Of a stretch of 7,377 bases of DNA, positions 1-6,522 are shown piece after piece (within the stretch, counting starts at the first letter, position 1; the number at the start of each line of letters is the position of its first letter). Made by a program: the position numbers and the translations under genes. Under the pieces are notes generated by a model, which saw nothing but the letters and a program-made list of their open reading frames with translations, was not told the DNA's origin and did no database searches. The stretch comes from Spirochaetaceae bacterium (lineage in GTDB: Bacteria > Spirochaetota > Spirochaetia > SZUA-6 > Fen-1364), in NCBI GenBank assembly GCA_003141795.1, contig PLNO01000096.1:1-7377 (forward strand). Reading direction: 5' to 3'.

Positions 1-444
1 TTTGCCCGCATGAGCGGACAGAACGTGGTCACCGCCTCCATGTGGCTGCAGATCGGCGCCAACATGGACCAGCGCACCCGCGTGTTCGTGGGCACCATGA
101 CGTCGGACGCTCTGGGCATCAGGAACCCGGGCAGCAAGCAGATCATCTCCCTGTCCACCCCCGACGGAGCCAACCGGTCCATCGGAGTCCTGGACTCGGC
201 GCTGCGCATGATCAACAAGCAGCGTGCGGACCTCGGAGCCTACCAGAACAGGCTCGAGTACGCGGTAAAGGGGCTGGACGTCGGGGCGGAGAACCTGCAG
301 GCGGCCGAATCGAGGATCCGCGACGCGGACATGGCGTCGCAGATGGTGGAGTACACCAAGAACGCGATCCTCACGCAGTCGGCCACGGCGATGCTCGCCC
401 AGGCCAACACGAAGACACAGTCTGTTCTTCAGCTTCTGAAGTAA
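1..444 (+). CDS. flaB: Flagellin FlaB, C-terminal part (5' end outside window)
   Basis: This is the C-terminal 147 codons of a flagellin, the filament subunit. In spirochaetes it forms the core of periplasmic flagella. The reading frame is open from base 1 (TTT GCC CGC before the first ATG at 10), so that ATG is internal and the gene begins upstream. The residues around it (FAR, then SGQNVV, then [13 protein letters not shown]) align with the middle of FlaB proteins as I remember them. Diagnostic stretches follow: [14 protein letters not shown], the [16 protein letters not shown] block of the D0/D1 C-terminal helix, MVEYTKN, and the terminal [19 protein letters not shown] helix that packs in the filament core. 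The stop is TAA at 442-444, followed by an intrinsic terminator, so this is the last gene of its transcript. Family assignment is very secure. The FlaB rather than generic FliC label rests on the [11 protein letters not shown] segment. Promoter and start are not visible. Confidence 0.95.
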   Translation, partial: FARMSGQNVVTASMWLQIGANMDQRTRVFVGTMTSDALGIRNPGSKQIISLSTPDGANRSIGVLDSALRMINKQRADLGAYQNRLEYAVKGLDVGAENLQAAESRIRDADMASQMVEYTKNAILTQSATAMLAQANTKTQSVLQLLK

Positions 445-464
445 AAAGGCGCTCTCTTGTGATT

Positions 465-501
465 GCCTCCGGGGCCTGATCCAGCTCCGGAGGCCTTTTT
501 T
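465..501 (+). terminator. Rho-independent terminator of flaB
   Basis: GCCTCCGG (465-472) pairs perfectly with CCGGAGGC (487-494). Pairing can extend inward to 475/484 with one G-U pair, leaving an 8-base loop. The stem is followed after one C by six T (496-501). It starts 20 bases after the flaB stop. An outer alternative pairing, AAAAAGGC (443-450) with GCCTTTTT (493-500), would enlarge the structure. The T-run is on the plus strand only, so termination is in the flaB direction. Confidence 0.9.
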
Positions 502-545
502 GCGACCTTGCCGACAACGCCCTGTTCTGTTTACCCTCTGCTCCT

Positions 546-1418
546 ATGACAACATTCGCGCTGATCCTGCAGTCCGTCGTCCTGGGCCTCGTCCAGGGGC
601 TCACGGAGTTCATCCCGATTTCAAGCTCCGCGCACCTCGTCATCGTGCCATGGCTGTTCGGATGGAAGGACCCCGCGCTGGCGAGCCTCACCTTCGACGT
701 GGCGCTGCACATGGGGACGCTCATTGCGGTGATCGTGTTTTTCGCCTCGGATTGGGGACGGCTGATCAGCGCGTGGTTTCGCAGTGTCATCCATTTGCAG
801 TTCGGCGACTCTCCGGACGCACGCATGGCGTGGTACCTGCTTCTGGCCTGCATCCCCGGAGCAGTCGCAGGGGTGTTCCTGGAAGGCCTGGTGACGGAGA
901 CCTTCCACGTCCAGCCCATTCCCCAGTCCTCGATGATCGCTATGGCCGCCGTCATTGCACTGATGGGCGGCCTCCTGCTCCTGGCGGACAGCCGTAGCAG
1001 GCAACGGAGACCGTTCGGCTCGATCACCCCCGTGGATGCCACCGTGATCGGCCTTTCCCAGGCGCTCGCGATCTTCCCCGGGGTATCCCGTTCGGGCGCC
1101 ACGATCACCGCCGGGCTCGCCCTGGGCCTCGAACGCGGGGCCGCGGCCCGATTCAGCTTCCTTCTGTCCGCCCCCATCATCGCCGGCGCAGGGTTGAAAA
1201 GCGTCTACGACATGCTCACGGGCTCGACGGCGGGAGCGGCAATCCCCTCCTCCGAGCTCATCATATTCCCCGTCGGCTTCCTGACGGCGGCGATCAGCGG
1301 CTTCTTCTGCATCAAGATCCTGCTGTCCTATCTGCAGAAGCATTCGACAAGAGCCTTCGTCTACTACCGATGGGCCCTCGCGGTTCTCGTGCTCGTCGTG
1401 GCCCTCGTGCAGGGATAG
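546..1418 (+). CDS. uppP: Undecaprenyl-diphosphate phosphatase (UppP/BacA family)
   Basis: This integral membrane enzyme hydrolyses undecaprenyl diphosphate to undecaprenyl phosphate, recycling the lipid carrier for peptidoglycan and other surface polymers. Overexpression of family members gives bacitracin resistance. At 290 residues it is close to the usual 265-290. The N-terminal signature QGLTEFIPISSSAH (17-30) carries the (E/Q)xxxE motif as Q17/E21 and the conserved H30. The second signature, FPGVSRSGAT (177-186), has the conserved R182 of PGxSRSG. Hydrophobic segments fill the rest (for example about 52-67, 95-112, 131-147, 203-217, 237-257, 273-289). The start at 546 gives the standard N-terminus, but no Shine-Dalgarno sequence precedes it. 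The leader is pyrimidine-rich (18 of 21 bases, 525-545) and no other in-frame ATG or GTG is close. It lies 44 bases after the flaB terminator, so it should have its own promoter, although I found no convincing one. The 3' end converges on a minus-strand gene. Confidence 0.96.
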   Translation: MTTFALILQSVVLGLVQGLTEFIPISSSAHLVIVPWLFGWKDPALASLTFDVALHMGTLIAVIVFFASDWGRLISAWFRSVIHLQFGDSPDARMAWYLLLACIPGAVAGVFLEGLVTETFHVQPIPQSSMIAMAAVIALMGGLLLLADSRSRQRRPFGSITPVDATVIGLSQALAIFPGVSRSGATITAGLALGLERGAAARFSFLLSAPIIAGAGLKSVYDMLTGSTAGAAIPSSELIIFPVGFLTAAISGFFCIKILLSYLQKHSTRAFVYYRWALAVLVLVVALVQG

Positions 1419-1433
1419 CGCCGGCGCTGCCGC

Positions 1434-1634
1434 CTATTTCGTCTGCTGCTCCGCCGATTTCTCCCGGGCACGGACCATGATGAGCCCGAACAGGGCGAGG
1501 ATCACGAAGATCACGGCAAAAAGCAGGCCGTGCTTGATCCTGCCGATCGCGAACCACCGCGCGCCGTAGCCCGCGGATGCCAGGGAGAGGACCAGAGCAA
1601 CAATCCCGACGACTCTCGAACCGGTTTTCGCCAT
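1434..1634 (-). CDS. Small two-helix membrane protein, unknown function
   Basis: This is a 66-residue protein I do not recognise. It has a short basic N-terminus (K3, R7) and a hydrophobic helix at about residues 8-24. A basic amphipathic connector with R26, R32 and K34 follows, then a second strongly hydrophobic helix at about 36-54 and a charged, Gln-rich tail (R55 to K66). The expected topology is a helical hairpin in the inner membrane. There are no cysteines and no catalytic motif. Its reality is supported by a textbook ribosome site (AAGGAG at 1646-1641, six bases before the ATG) and by a good promoter just upstream. Its stop lies 15 bases from the convergent uppP stop. It could be a membrane-complex accessory or a stress-type small protein, but the sequence does not decide. 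Existence is fairly secure and function is unknown. Confidence 0.8.
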   Translation of the reverse strand: MAKTGSRVVGIVALVLSLASAGYGARWFAIGRIKHGLLFAVIFVILALFGLIMVRAREKSAEQQTK

Positions 1635-1657
1635 TCACAGCTCCTTGTTTCACGGTG

Positions 1658-1686
1658 TATATACCTCCGAAAATGAGAAGTGGCAA
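1658..1686 (-). promoter_or_regulatory. Sigma70-type promoter of the small membrane protein gene
   Basis: Read on the minus strand, TTGCCA (1686-1681, five of six to TTGACA) is followed by a 17-base spacer and TATATA (1663-1658, five of six to TATAAT). A start of transcription near 1651 would give a leader of about 17 bases that still contains the AAGGAG site at 1646-1641. Spacing and composition are close to ideal for a housekeeping promoter. No operator-like repeat is evident around it. Confidence 0.7.
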
Positions 1687-1757
1687 GATATCGCCCCCCT
1701 CAGCCGCGGTCTATGCGGGGTCGGCCATGAGTTCTATCATGGGCAGGGAGGCCGCCA

Positions 1758-1946
1758 ATGGAGAACAAGATCGGGGAGTTTCTCGTTCAAATCGGCGCCA
1801 TGAAGAGCTACCAGGTCGATGACGTGCTGCGCGTGCAAAACGAGGGCGACCACCGGATGTTCGGGGAGATCGCCATCGAGCTGGGCTACGTGAACGACGA
1901 GGCGATCCGCAAGTACCTGGATTCCCGCAAGGCTGGCGCCTCCTGA
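1758..1946 (+). CDS. Stand-alone MshEN/GspE-N-like small protein
   Basis: This 62-residue acidic, soluble protein has no membrane helix. It contains two copies of a 24-residue pattern like the repeats of the MshEN (GspE N-terminal) domain, which in MshE binds cyclic di-GMP. Copy 1 is residues 4-27 (KIGEFLVQIG at 4-13, V20, L24, Q27). Copy 2 is residues 34-57 (MFGEIAIELG at 34-43, I50, L54, R57). G6/G36, G13/G43 and L24/L54 are each 30 residues apart. The motif Arg is replaced by K4 and M34, and the closing Gln by R57 in copy 2, so nucleotide binding is uncertain. In the family this domain normally precedes a secretion or pilus ATPase, and no such ATPase is present here. The start is supported by AGGGAGG (1745-1751) six bases upstream. 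I found no clear promoter between 1687 and 1745. The gene looks real; the domain link is my reading of the motif spacing, and the role is unknown. Confidence 0.8.
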   Translation: MENKIGEFLVQIGAMKSYQVDDVLRVQNEGDHRMFGEIAIELGYVNDEAIRKYLDSRKAGAS

Positions 1947-1961
1947 AGCTCGGAGGTCGCC
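1935..1961. terminator. Hairpin between two convergent genes (possible weak bidirectional terminator)
   Basis: GGCGCCTCC (1935-1943) pairs with GGAGG (1952-1956) and CGCC (1958-1961), with one bulged T at 1957. This gives nine pairs around an 8-base loop. It covers the end and stop codon of the 62-residue gene and abuts the stop of the convergent transporter at 1962. No T-run follows on either strand, so it is not a canonical intrinsic terminator. It could slow polymerase or protect both 3' ends. Confidence 0.35.
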
Positions 1962-2798
1962 TCAAGCCGAAATGAGGGCGACCCCGACAAGGGCCAGGAC
2001 GAGACCCGCAACCCGCCACACGGACATGCGCTCGCGGAAAAAAAGGACTGCGAGCAGAACCGTGGGGCCCGGGTACAGCGAGGTGATGACAGCGACGATC
2101 GTGAGCATGCCTGCTCGGCTTGCCAGGAGAAAGGCGATGTTGGCCGCCATGTCCAGCGCCCCGGAGAGGATCACGAAAACGAATCCCTGACCTCCCGGCC
2201 TGATTTCCCGACGGTTGAGGAGGACGAACCCCAGGACGAGTGAGATCGTCGAGATACGCGCGAACGCGAGGGGCCAGAGACCCGACCCCGCAGAGGTCCG
2301 GGAGATCGTGAAAAAGAACATGCCGAAGCCCAGACCGGCTGCCGAGCCGAGAAGCACTGCCCGACGCAGCATCCCCCCCTTTGCCGAGATGCCCGGACCT
2401 CCTGCCAGCAGGGCGATGGCGGGAACGGCGAGCCCGATTCCCACCCACGCCAGGACGTCCGGCCTGTCCCCTGTTGCCACCCCGAGAAGCACGGGGATGG
2501 CCGCGCCGACCACGGCGGCGATGGGTGAGACGACGGCGACCACCGTCGTGGCGATGCCCGTATAGAGCGTCGCCAGGCCGGCGGCCCCGCAGGCGCCCGC
2601 AAGGGCGCCCCAGGCGAGGTCTCCGACGCCGGGGAGCGGCTGCCTGAGCGCGAGGGCGGCGGCAGCGGCCAGGACGAGGCCCGCTGCCTGGGAGAAGAGC
2701 AGCACGGTGAGGATCGGGATCTTGCGCGCGGCCACGCCGCCGCAGAAATCGCCGGCGCCGTACATGAGCGCGCTGAGCCCCGCAAGAACGAGCGCCAC
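1962..2798 (-). CDS. EamA/DMT-superfamily membrane transporter
   Basis: This is an inner-membrane permease of the drug/metabolite transporter superfamily, EamA type, of 278 residues from the start chosen here. It has about ten hydrophobic helices arranged as two similar halves (about residues 2-125 and 135-277). The first helix has the subfamily-like pattern LSALMYGAGDFCGG followed by AARK. The second half contains SLYPGPTVLLA and FFRERMS, the typical end of EamA domain 2 before the last helix. The substrate cannot be told; relatives export amino acids, metabolites or drugs. The frame stays open upstream to a GTG at 2826-2828. I prefer the GTG at 2796-2798 because it has GGGAGG five bases before it, and because the upstream stretch is occupied by a promoter. 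It also begins right at the first helix, as is usual in the family. It is divergent from the sensor kinase and tail-to-tail with the small MshEN-like gene. The family call is secure, the start probable. Confidence 0.92.
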   Translation of the reverse strand: MALVLAGLSALMYGAGDFCGGVAARKIPILTVLLFSQAAGLVLAAAAALALRQPLPGVGDLAWGALAGACGAAGLATLYTGIATTVVAVVSPIAAVVGAAIPVLLGVATGDRPDVLAWVGIGLAVPAIALLAGGPGISAKGGMLRRAVLLGSAAGLGFGMFFFTISRTSAGSGLWPLAFARISTISLVLGFVLLNRREIRPGGQGFVFVILSGALDMAANIAFLLASRAGMLTIVAVITSLYPGPTVLLAVLFFRERMSVWRVAGLVLALVGVALISA

Positions 2799-2803
2799 GC
2801 CTT

Positions 2804-2809
2804 CCTCCC
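2804..2809 (-). promoter_or_regulatory. Ribosome binding site deciding the transporter start
   Basis: On the minus strand GGGAGG lies at 2809-2804, five bases before the GTG at 2798-2796. The longer candidate start (GTG at 2828-2826) has no purine-rich site in front of it. This favours the shorter 278-residue protein. Confidence 0.65.
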
Positions 2810-2818
2810 GAGGGTTGG

Positions 2819-2847
2819 ATTCAAGCACGGAACGATGAGCGTGGCAA
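2819..2847 (-). promoter_or_regulatory. Probable sigma70-type promoter of the transporter gene
   Basis: On the minus strand TTGCCA (2847-2842) is followed by a 17-base spacer and TTGAAT (2824-2819, four of six to TATAAT). Transcription would start near 2812, leaving a leader of about 14 bases with the GGGAGG site and placing the longer GTG start upstream of the transcript. The -35 box and spacer length equal those of the promoter at 1658-1686. The -35 boxes of this promoter and the divergent kinase promoter are 23 bases apart. A short inverted repeat, GGAT-N6-ATCC (2848-2861), lies between them but is too small to call an operator. Confidence 0.5.
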
Positions 2848-2870
2848 GGATCGGACTATCCCCGGCGGGC

Positions 2871-2898
2871 TTTACGAAAGTGGTTTTTCATTTAGAAT
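2871..2898 (+). promoter_or_regulatory. Probable sigma70-type promoter of the sensor kinase gene
   Basis: TTTACG (2871-2876, four of six to TTGACA), a 16-base spacer and TAGAAT (2893-2898, five of six to TATAAT) lie in a locally AT-rich stretch. Transcription would start near 2905, giving a leader of about 73 bases before the kinase ATG. No second promoter is obvious before the downstream pseudouridine synthase, so both genes probably share this one. Confidence 0.5.
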
Positions 2899-2977
2899 AG
2901 GGAAAAAGCGGACCTCTGCCGTACATCGGGCTCGTGACCCGCGGCGATTCGCAGCACCGGACAAGGTAGGACACACT

Positions 2978-5560
2978 ATGCACCTGAGGCCATTGCTTCG
3001 GCGCAGCTTCGCCGTGAGGGTGTTCACGGTTCTTTTTGTGGTCACGTTCCTCGGCAACACCGCATCCATGCTCGCCCTGCACGTGCAGTCGTCGAAGGCG
3101 CTGCGGGCGGGCATCGAACAGCGCAGCCTCGAAACGGCGGTGCAAGCCTCGCGGGAGATGTCGCTCTACGTCGACCATTCCATCGATGAGCTCAATGAGC
3201 TGGGCGGCTTGCTCGCCGGACTTCCCGGCGGCGACTGGAACGATCCCGTTGCGCTGAACGGGATCCTCCGCCATGAGGACAGGCTGCGGTGGTTCGCCCT
3301 CGTCGGGCCCGACGACGCCGTCATAGCGGAGGGCAGCTCGTCGACGGACGCGCTCCCGCTGCCGGCACCGCAGCGTATCGTCGCGCTTCTGAACGAGGTC
3401 CGCTCGATGCCTCTGGGGCGGCTCGTTATGGACGATGTTCCCGGGTTGGTTGTCGCCGCCCCCGTTCCCTCCAGACGAGGAGTGACTCTCGTCGGCGATA
3501 TCGCCTTGGACGGCGTATGGGAGTTGATCGATCAGATTTCGGCGGCCGGCACGAGAACGGCTCGTCTGGTCACCGCCGCGGGCGCCGCTGTCCCCCCTCC
3601 GGGGAGCAAGGGGAAAGAAGGTTTCACAGACGATGCCCCGTCGCTTACCCTGCCGCCAGCCCTTCCCGATACGGGAGTCGTACGCAAGGAACAGATCAGC
3701 GGGGGCAGGTCGTACCTCACGGCCTACGCGCGGATCGCTCCCCTCGACTGGGTCCTCGTCGTGCGTCAGCCCGCCTCGGACGCTTTTCTCCCCACGGGCC
3801 TGCTTCTCCGTGACTCGCTCATCCGCGTGCTCGTCGGCCTCGTCGTCTCCCTCCTCTTCGGCCTCGTCGCGAGCCGCACCCTGTCACGGCCCCTCATGCG
3901 CCTCCTGGAGGGCACGCGGATCATCACCGCGGGGGACCTCGGCTACCGCATACGGATCCGGGGAACGGAGGAGATCACGAAGCTCGCCGACTCCTTCAAC
4001 GACATGGTGGAGAGCCTCCAGTCGCGGACAGTGCAGCTCACCGGGTCGGAGGCGCGTTATCGACTCCTGACCGAACGGGTGAACGACGTCATTTTCACAC
4101 TCGACGCCTCCGGATGCTTCACGTTTCTCAGCCCCCGACTGGAAGCCATCACCGGGTATTTGCCGGAAAAGTGGGTCGGAACACCCTTCGCGGACGGGCT
4201 TCCCGACCGCGAACGCGCGCCGGTGACCTCCACCTTGAGAGAGTTGCTCGATGGCGAGGGAAGGATAGACCGGGAGTTCCACATCCAGGTGCCCGCCCGC
4301 GACGGGCATCGCCTTCTCATGGAGGTCCACCTCACCGCGGACGACGGCGCGGGCGGAGAGAGGGAGGTGTACGGGGTGGCGCGGGACGTCACCGAGCGCG
4401 CGGAGCTCCTGGACCGGCTCTCTCAGTCCCAGAAGATGGAGGCCGTCGGACGGCTCGCCGGCGGGATCGCGCATGATTTCAACAACCTGCTCACCGCCAT
4501 CATCGGGTATTCCGATTATTCGATCCTCTGCATCGACGACACCGACCAGCTGCGCAAGAACCTCTCGGAGATCAAGAACGCGGGAAACCACGCCGCTGGC
4601 CTTACGCGGCAGCTCCTCGCCTTCAGCAGGCGGCAGGTGATGAAGCCCCGCGTCCTCGACCTCAACCAGCTCATCGGCAGCCTGAAGGACCTCCTTGTGC
4701 GCCTCCTCGGGGAGGACATCACGCTGGAGACGAAGTATGCGGGGAATCTGGGCGCCGTGCTCGCAGATCCCGTCCAGGTGGAACAGGTCATCCTGAACCT
4801 CTGTATCAATGCGCGCGACGCGATGCCGCGCGGAGGGCGGATCGTCGTGGAAACGGGGAATGCCGTACTGGAAGCCTCGCCGGACCCGCGCTACAAGGTG
4901 GCCACGGGCGACTACGTATGCATGAGCATTTCCGACAGCGGCGCCGGCATGGATCCCGAGACCCTCTCCCATCTGTTCGAGCCATTTTTCACGACGAAAG
5001 AGCTCGGCAAGGGCACGGGATTGGGGCTGTCCACCGTCTACGGAATCGTCAAACAGACCGGCGGCTACGTCTGGGTCGACAGCGAACCCGGCCGGGGAGC
5101 GAGGTTCAGGGTCTACTTCCCCCGCAGCGCGGGCACGGCCGAAGATCCGAAAGCGCACACGGACGTCACCCTGGCGCGCGGCGGCAACGAATCGATCCTG
5201 CTCGTGGAGGATGACGCGGCGATCCGCGGCCTGATCAAGAGTGTGCTCGGCAGCCACGGCTACGCCGTGCGGGAGGCGGAAAACGCGGAAGCCGCCCGGG
5301 CCCTCTTCGAAGCCCCCGAGGCCCGCTTCGATCTGGTGATCACCGACGTCGTGCTTCCGGGAGAGAGCGGCAAGGACCTTGTCGAGCGGCTCGCCGCCGC
5401 CCATCCGGACATCCCCGCGCTCTTCATGTCAGGCCACGCCCGTGAGGTCGTCATCAACCACGGGCTCCTGCACGCGGGGCTCGCCTTCATGCAGAAACCG
5501 TTTACCCCCGCAGTGCTCCTCTCGAAGGTGCGTGAGATCCTTGACAGCCGGGCAACCTGA
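2978..5560 (+). CDS. Hybrid sensor histidine kinase (extracytoplasmic sensor-HAMP-PAS-HisKA-HATPase-REC)
   Basis: This 860-residue membrane sensor autophosphorylates on His and passes the phosphate to its own receiver. A basic N-terminus precedes TM1 (about 12-34). A likely periplasmic sensor follows (about 36-270), probably Cache-like: it ends with [21 protein letters not shown], the closing pattern of such domains. TM2 is about 280-299, HAMP about 300-350 (P305, then [13 protein letters not shown]) and PAS about 358-474. HisKA is about 484-550, with the H-box [11 protein letters not shown] and phospho-acceptor H499. The HATPase domain (about 590-716) has N611 in the N box, DSGAG (653-657), the F box FEPFFTTK (667-674) and GTGLGL (679-684). 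The C-terminal receiver (738-858) has D745/D746, phospho-acceptor D790, S818 and K840. All catalytic residues are present. The start is supported by AAGGTAGG (2963-2970), seven bases upstream. No separate response regulator or Hpt protein is encoded nearby, so the signal and output are unknown. The downstream pseudouridine synthase overlaps its end. Confidence 0.96.
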   Translation: MHLRPLLRRSFAVRVFTVLFVVTFLGNTASMLALHVQSSKALRAGIEQRSLETAVQASREMSLYVDHSIDELNELGGLLAGLPGGDWNDPVALNGILRHEDRLRWFALVGPDDAVIAEGSSSTDALPLPAPQRIVALLNEVRSMPLGRLVMDDVPGLVVAAPVPSRRGVTLVGDIALDGVWELIDQISAAGTRTARLVTAAGAAVPPPGSKGKEGFTDDAPSLTLPPALPDTGVVRKEQISGGRSYLTAYARIAPLDWVLVVRQPASDAFLPTGLLLRDSLIRVLVGLVVSLLFGLVASRTLSRPLMRLLEGTRIITAGDLGYRIRIRGTEEITKLADSFNDMVESLQSRTVQLTGSEARYRLLTERVNDVIFTLDASGCFTFLSPRLEAITGYLPEKWVGTPFADGLPDRERAPVTSTLRELLDGEGRIDREFHIQVPARDGHRLLMEVHLTADDGAGGEREVYGVARDVTERAELLDRLSQSQKMEAVGRLAGGIAHDFNNLLTAIIGYSDYSILCIDDTDQLRKNLSEIKNAGNHAAGLTRQLLAFSRRQVMKPRVLDLNQLIGSLKDLLVRLLGEDITLETKYAGNLGAVLADPVQVEQVILNLCINARDAMPRGGRIVVETGNAVLEASPDPRYKVATGDYVCMSISDSGAGMDPETLSHLFEPFFTTKELGKGTGLGLSTVYGIVKQTGGYVWVDSEPGRGARFRVYFPRSAGTAEDPKAHTDVTLARGGNESILLVEDDAAIRGLIKSVLGSHGYAVREAENAEAARALFEAPEARFDLVITDVVLPGESGKDLVERLAAAHPDIPALFMSGHAREVVINHGLLHAGLAFMQKPFTPAVLLSKVREILDSRAT

Positions 5561-6521
5561 CACGCCTCCGTCCCTGCTTCGCGTGGACCGCTCCGCGCAC
5601 GGCATGCGCGCGGACGCGTTCCTCGCGCGGGAGTTCCCCGAGCTCTCCCGGACCCGCATCCGGCAGAAGATCCAGATGGGAGAGTCGCTTCTGGACGGCA
5701 GGCGCTACGCCACGTCCACGCGACTGCGCGAGGGGCAGCTCATCACCGTCATCTGGCGCGGTCCGCCTGTGGGCGCGGGCCATCTGCAGATCCCTATCCT
5801 CTGGGAGGATGCGGCATTCGTCGCCGTCGACAAGCCCGCCGGGGTGGCGTCGCATCCGGTGGGCGGAAGACAATCGGGGACCGTCGTTCAGTTCGCGCGG
5901 CAGCGGTTCGCGGCGGAGATCCGCGCGAGCATCGACGCGGGAGACGCCGGATTCTACCCGACCCTTGCAAACCGCCTGGACGTGTTCTCCAGCGGAATCG
6001 TTCTCATTGCGAAAACACAGGAGGCCCACGCCGCAATGCAGGCGCTGATGCTGCGGAGGCTCGTCGAAAAAGAGTACCTCCTCCTCGTCGAAGGACGGCT
6101 GGATGCGGATGCAGGGGTCATCGATGCACCCATCGGCTTCGATGCAACGAGCGGGATCCGTGTGAAGATGGCGTGCAGACCCGACGGCAGTCCTTCCGTC
6201 ACGGAGTACAGCGTCCTGCGGCGCCTCCCCGCTCATACCTTCGTACGGGCGATTCCCCGCACGGGGCGGCAACACCAGATCCGGGTGCATTTCGCCGGAC
6301 TCGGACATCCCGTCGTTGGAGACCTGCTCTACAAGGACGAAGAGATGTTCCTCCGGTTCCAGCGCAGCGGCGGGGACCCCGAAGGGACGCTCCCCCAGCG
6401 GCATGCCCTGCATGCGGCCGTCATGCGGTTCCTCCATCCATTGACCGGCCGCGCCGTTTCGATCGGATCCCCGTTACCCCAGGACTTCGTGGACATGCTT
6501 GCAGCGGCGGAGCGCGCATAG
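5541..6521 (+). CDS. RluA-family pseudouridine synthase with N-terminal S4 domain
   Basis: This enzyme converts uridine to pseudouridine in RNA, most likely 23S rRNA as for RluC/RluD, though the target position cannot be told. It has 326 residues from the TTG at 5541. The N-terminal S4 RNA-binding domain spans about 15-75 (RADAFLAREFPELSRTRIRQ). The catalytic domain follows: motif I VAVDKPAGVASHP (94-106), then the catalytic motif NRLDVFSSGIVLIAK (144-158) with catalytic D147. Next come EKEYLLLVEG (176-185) and the RTGRQHQIRVHFAGLGHP core (240-257) followed by VVGDLLY. The catalytic motif is unusual: HRLD with R and T after it is the common form, here NRLD-VF-SSG. The start is uncertain. TTG 5541 and GTG 5532 both overlap the kinase end (20 or 29 bases), with AAGGTG at 5525-5530 as a weak ribosome site. 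GTG 5583 would not overlap but has a pyrimidine-rich leader. The first ATG (5604) would cut into the S4 domain. Expression is probably coupled to kinase translation. The 3' end meets a minus-strand gene one base away. Confidence 0.9.
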   Translation: MTAGQPDTPPSLLRVDRSAHGMRADAFLAREFPELSRTRIRQKIQMGESLLDGRRYATSTRLREGQLITVIWRGPPVGAGHLQIPILWEDAAFVAVDKPAGVASHPVGGRQSGTVVQFARQRFAAEIRASIDAGDAGFYPTLANRLDVFSSGIVLIAKTQEAHAAMQALMLRRLVEKEYLLLVEGRLDADAGVIDAPIGFDATSGIRVKMACRPDGSPSVTEYSVLRRLPAHTFVRAIPRTGRQHQIRVHFAGLGHPVVGDLLYKDEEMFLRFQRSGGDPEGTLPQRHALHAAVMRFLHPLTGRAVSIGSPLPQDFVDMLAAAERA

Positions 6522-6522
6522 G

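Noticed and set aside
10..12. ATG at 10 as the flagellin start
   Set aside because: The frame is open to base 1, and the residues before and after it align with the interior of FlaB, so the gene is truncated by the window, not short.
371..1180. A 269-codon antisense frame across flaB's end, the terminator and uppP
   Set aside because: It runs through a clear terminator hairpin and is antisense to conserved uppP. Its Arg/Pro/Ser-rich composition is typical of a shadow frame.
1417..1428. Perfect 12-base palindrome AGCGCCGGCGCT overlapping the uppP stop
   Set aside because: One or two perfect 12-base palindromes are expected by chance in 7.4 kb. There is no T-run, and a hairpin would have only four pairs, so it is not called a terminator.
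1670..1682. A 13-base match (CACTTCTCATTTT) between the minus strand here and the plus strand at 7299-7311
   Set aside because: About one such 13-base pair is expected by chance in a window this size when both strands are compared, and the two copies lie in different positions relative to their genes.
1735..1740. TATCAT as a -10 box for the 62-residue gene
   Set aside because: No -35 lies at a suitable distance, and transcription would begin at the ribosome site itself.
3884..5404. A 506-codon open frame antisense to the sensor kinase
   Set aside because: GC-rich coding DNA often leaves the complementary frame open. The translation shows no recognisable domain, and the sense strand has a complete set of kinase motifs.
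5502..6437. A 311-codon antisense frame over the pseudouridine synthase
   Set aside because: It is a shadow of a well-supported gene, with no family resemblance in its translation.
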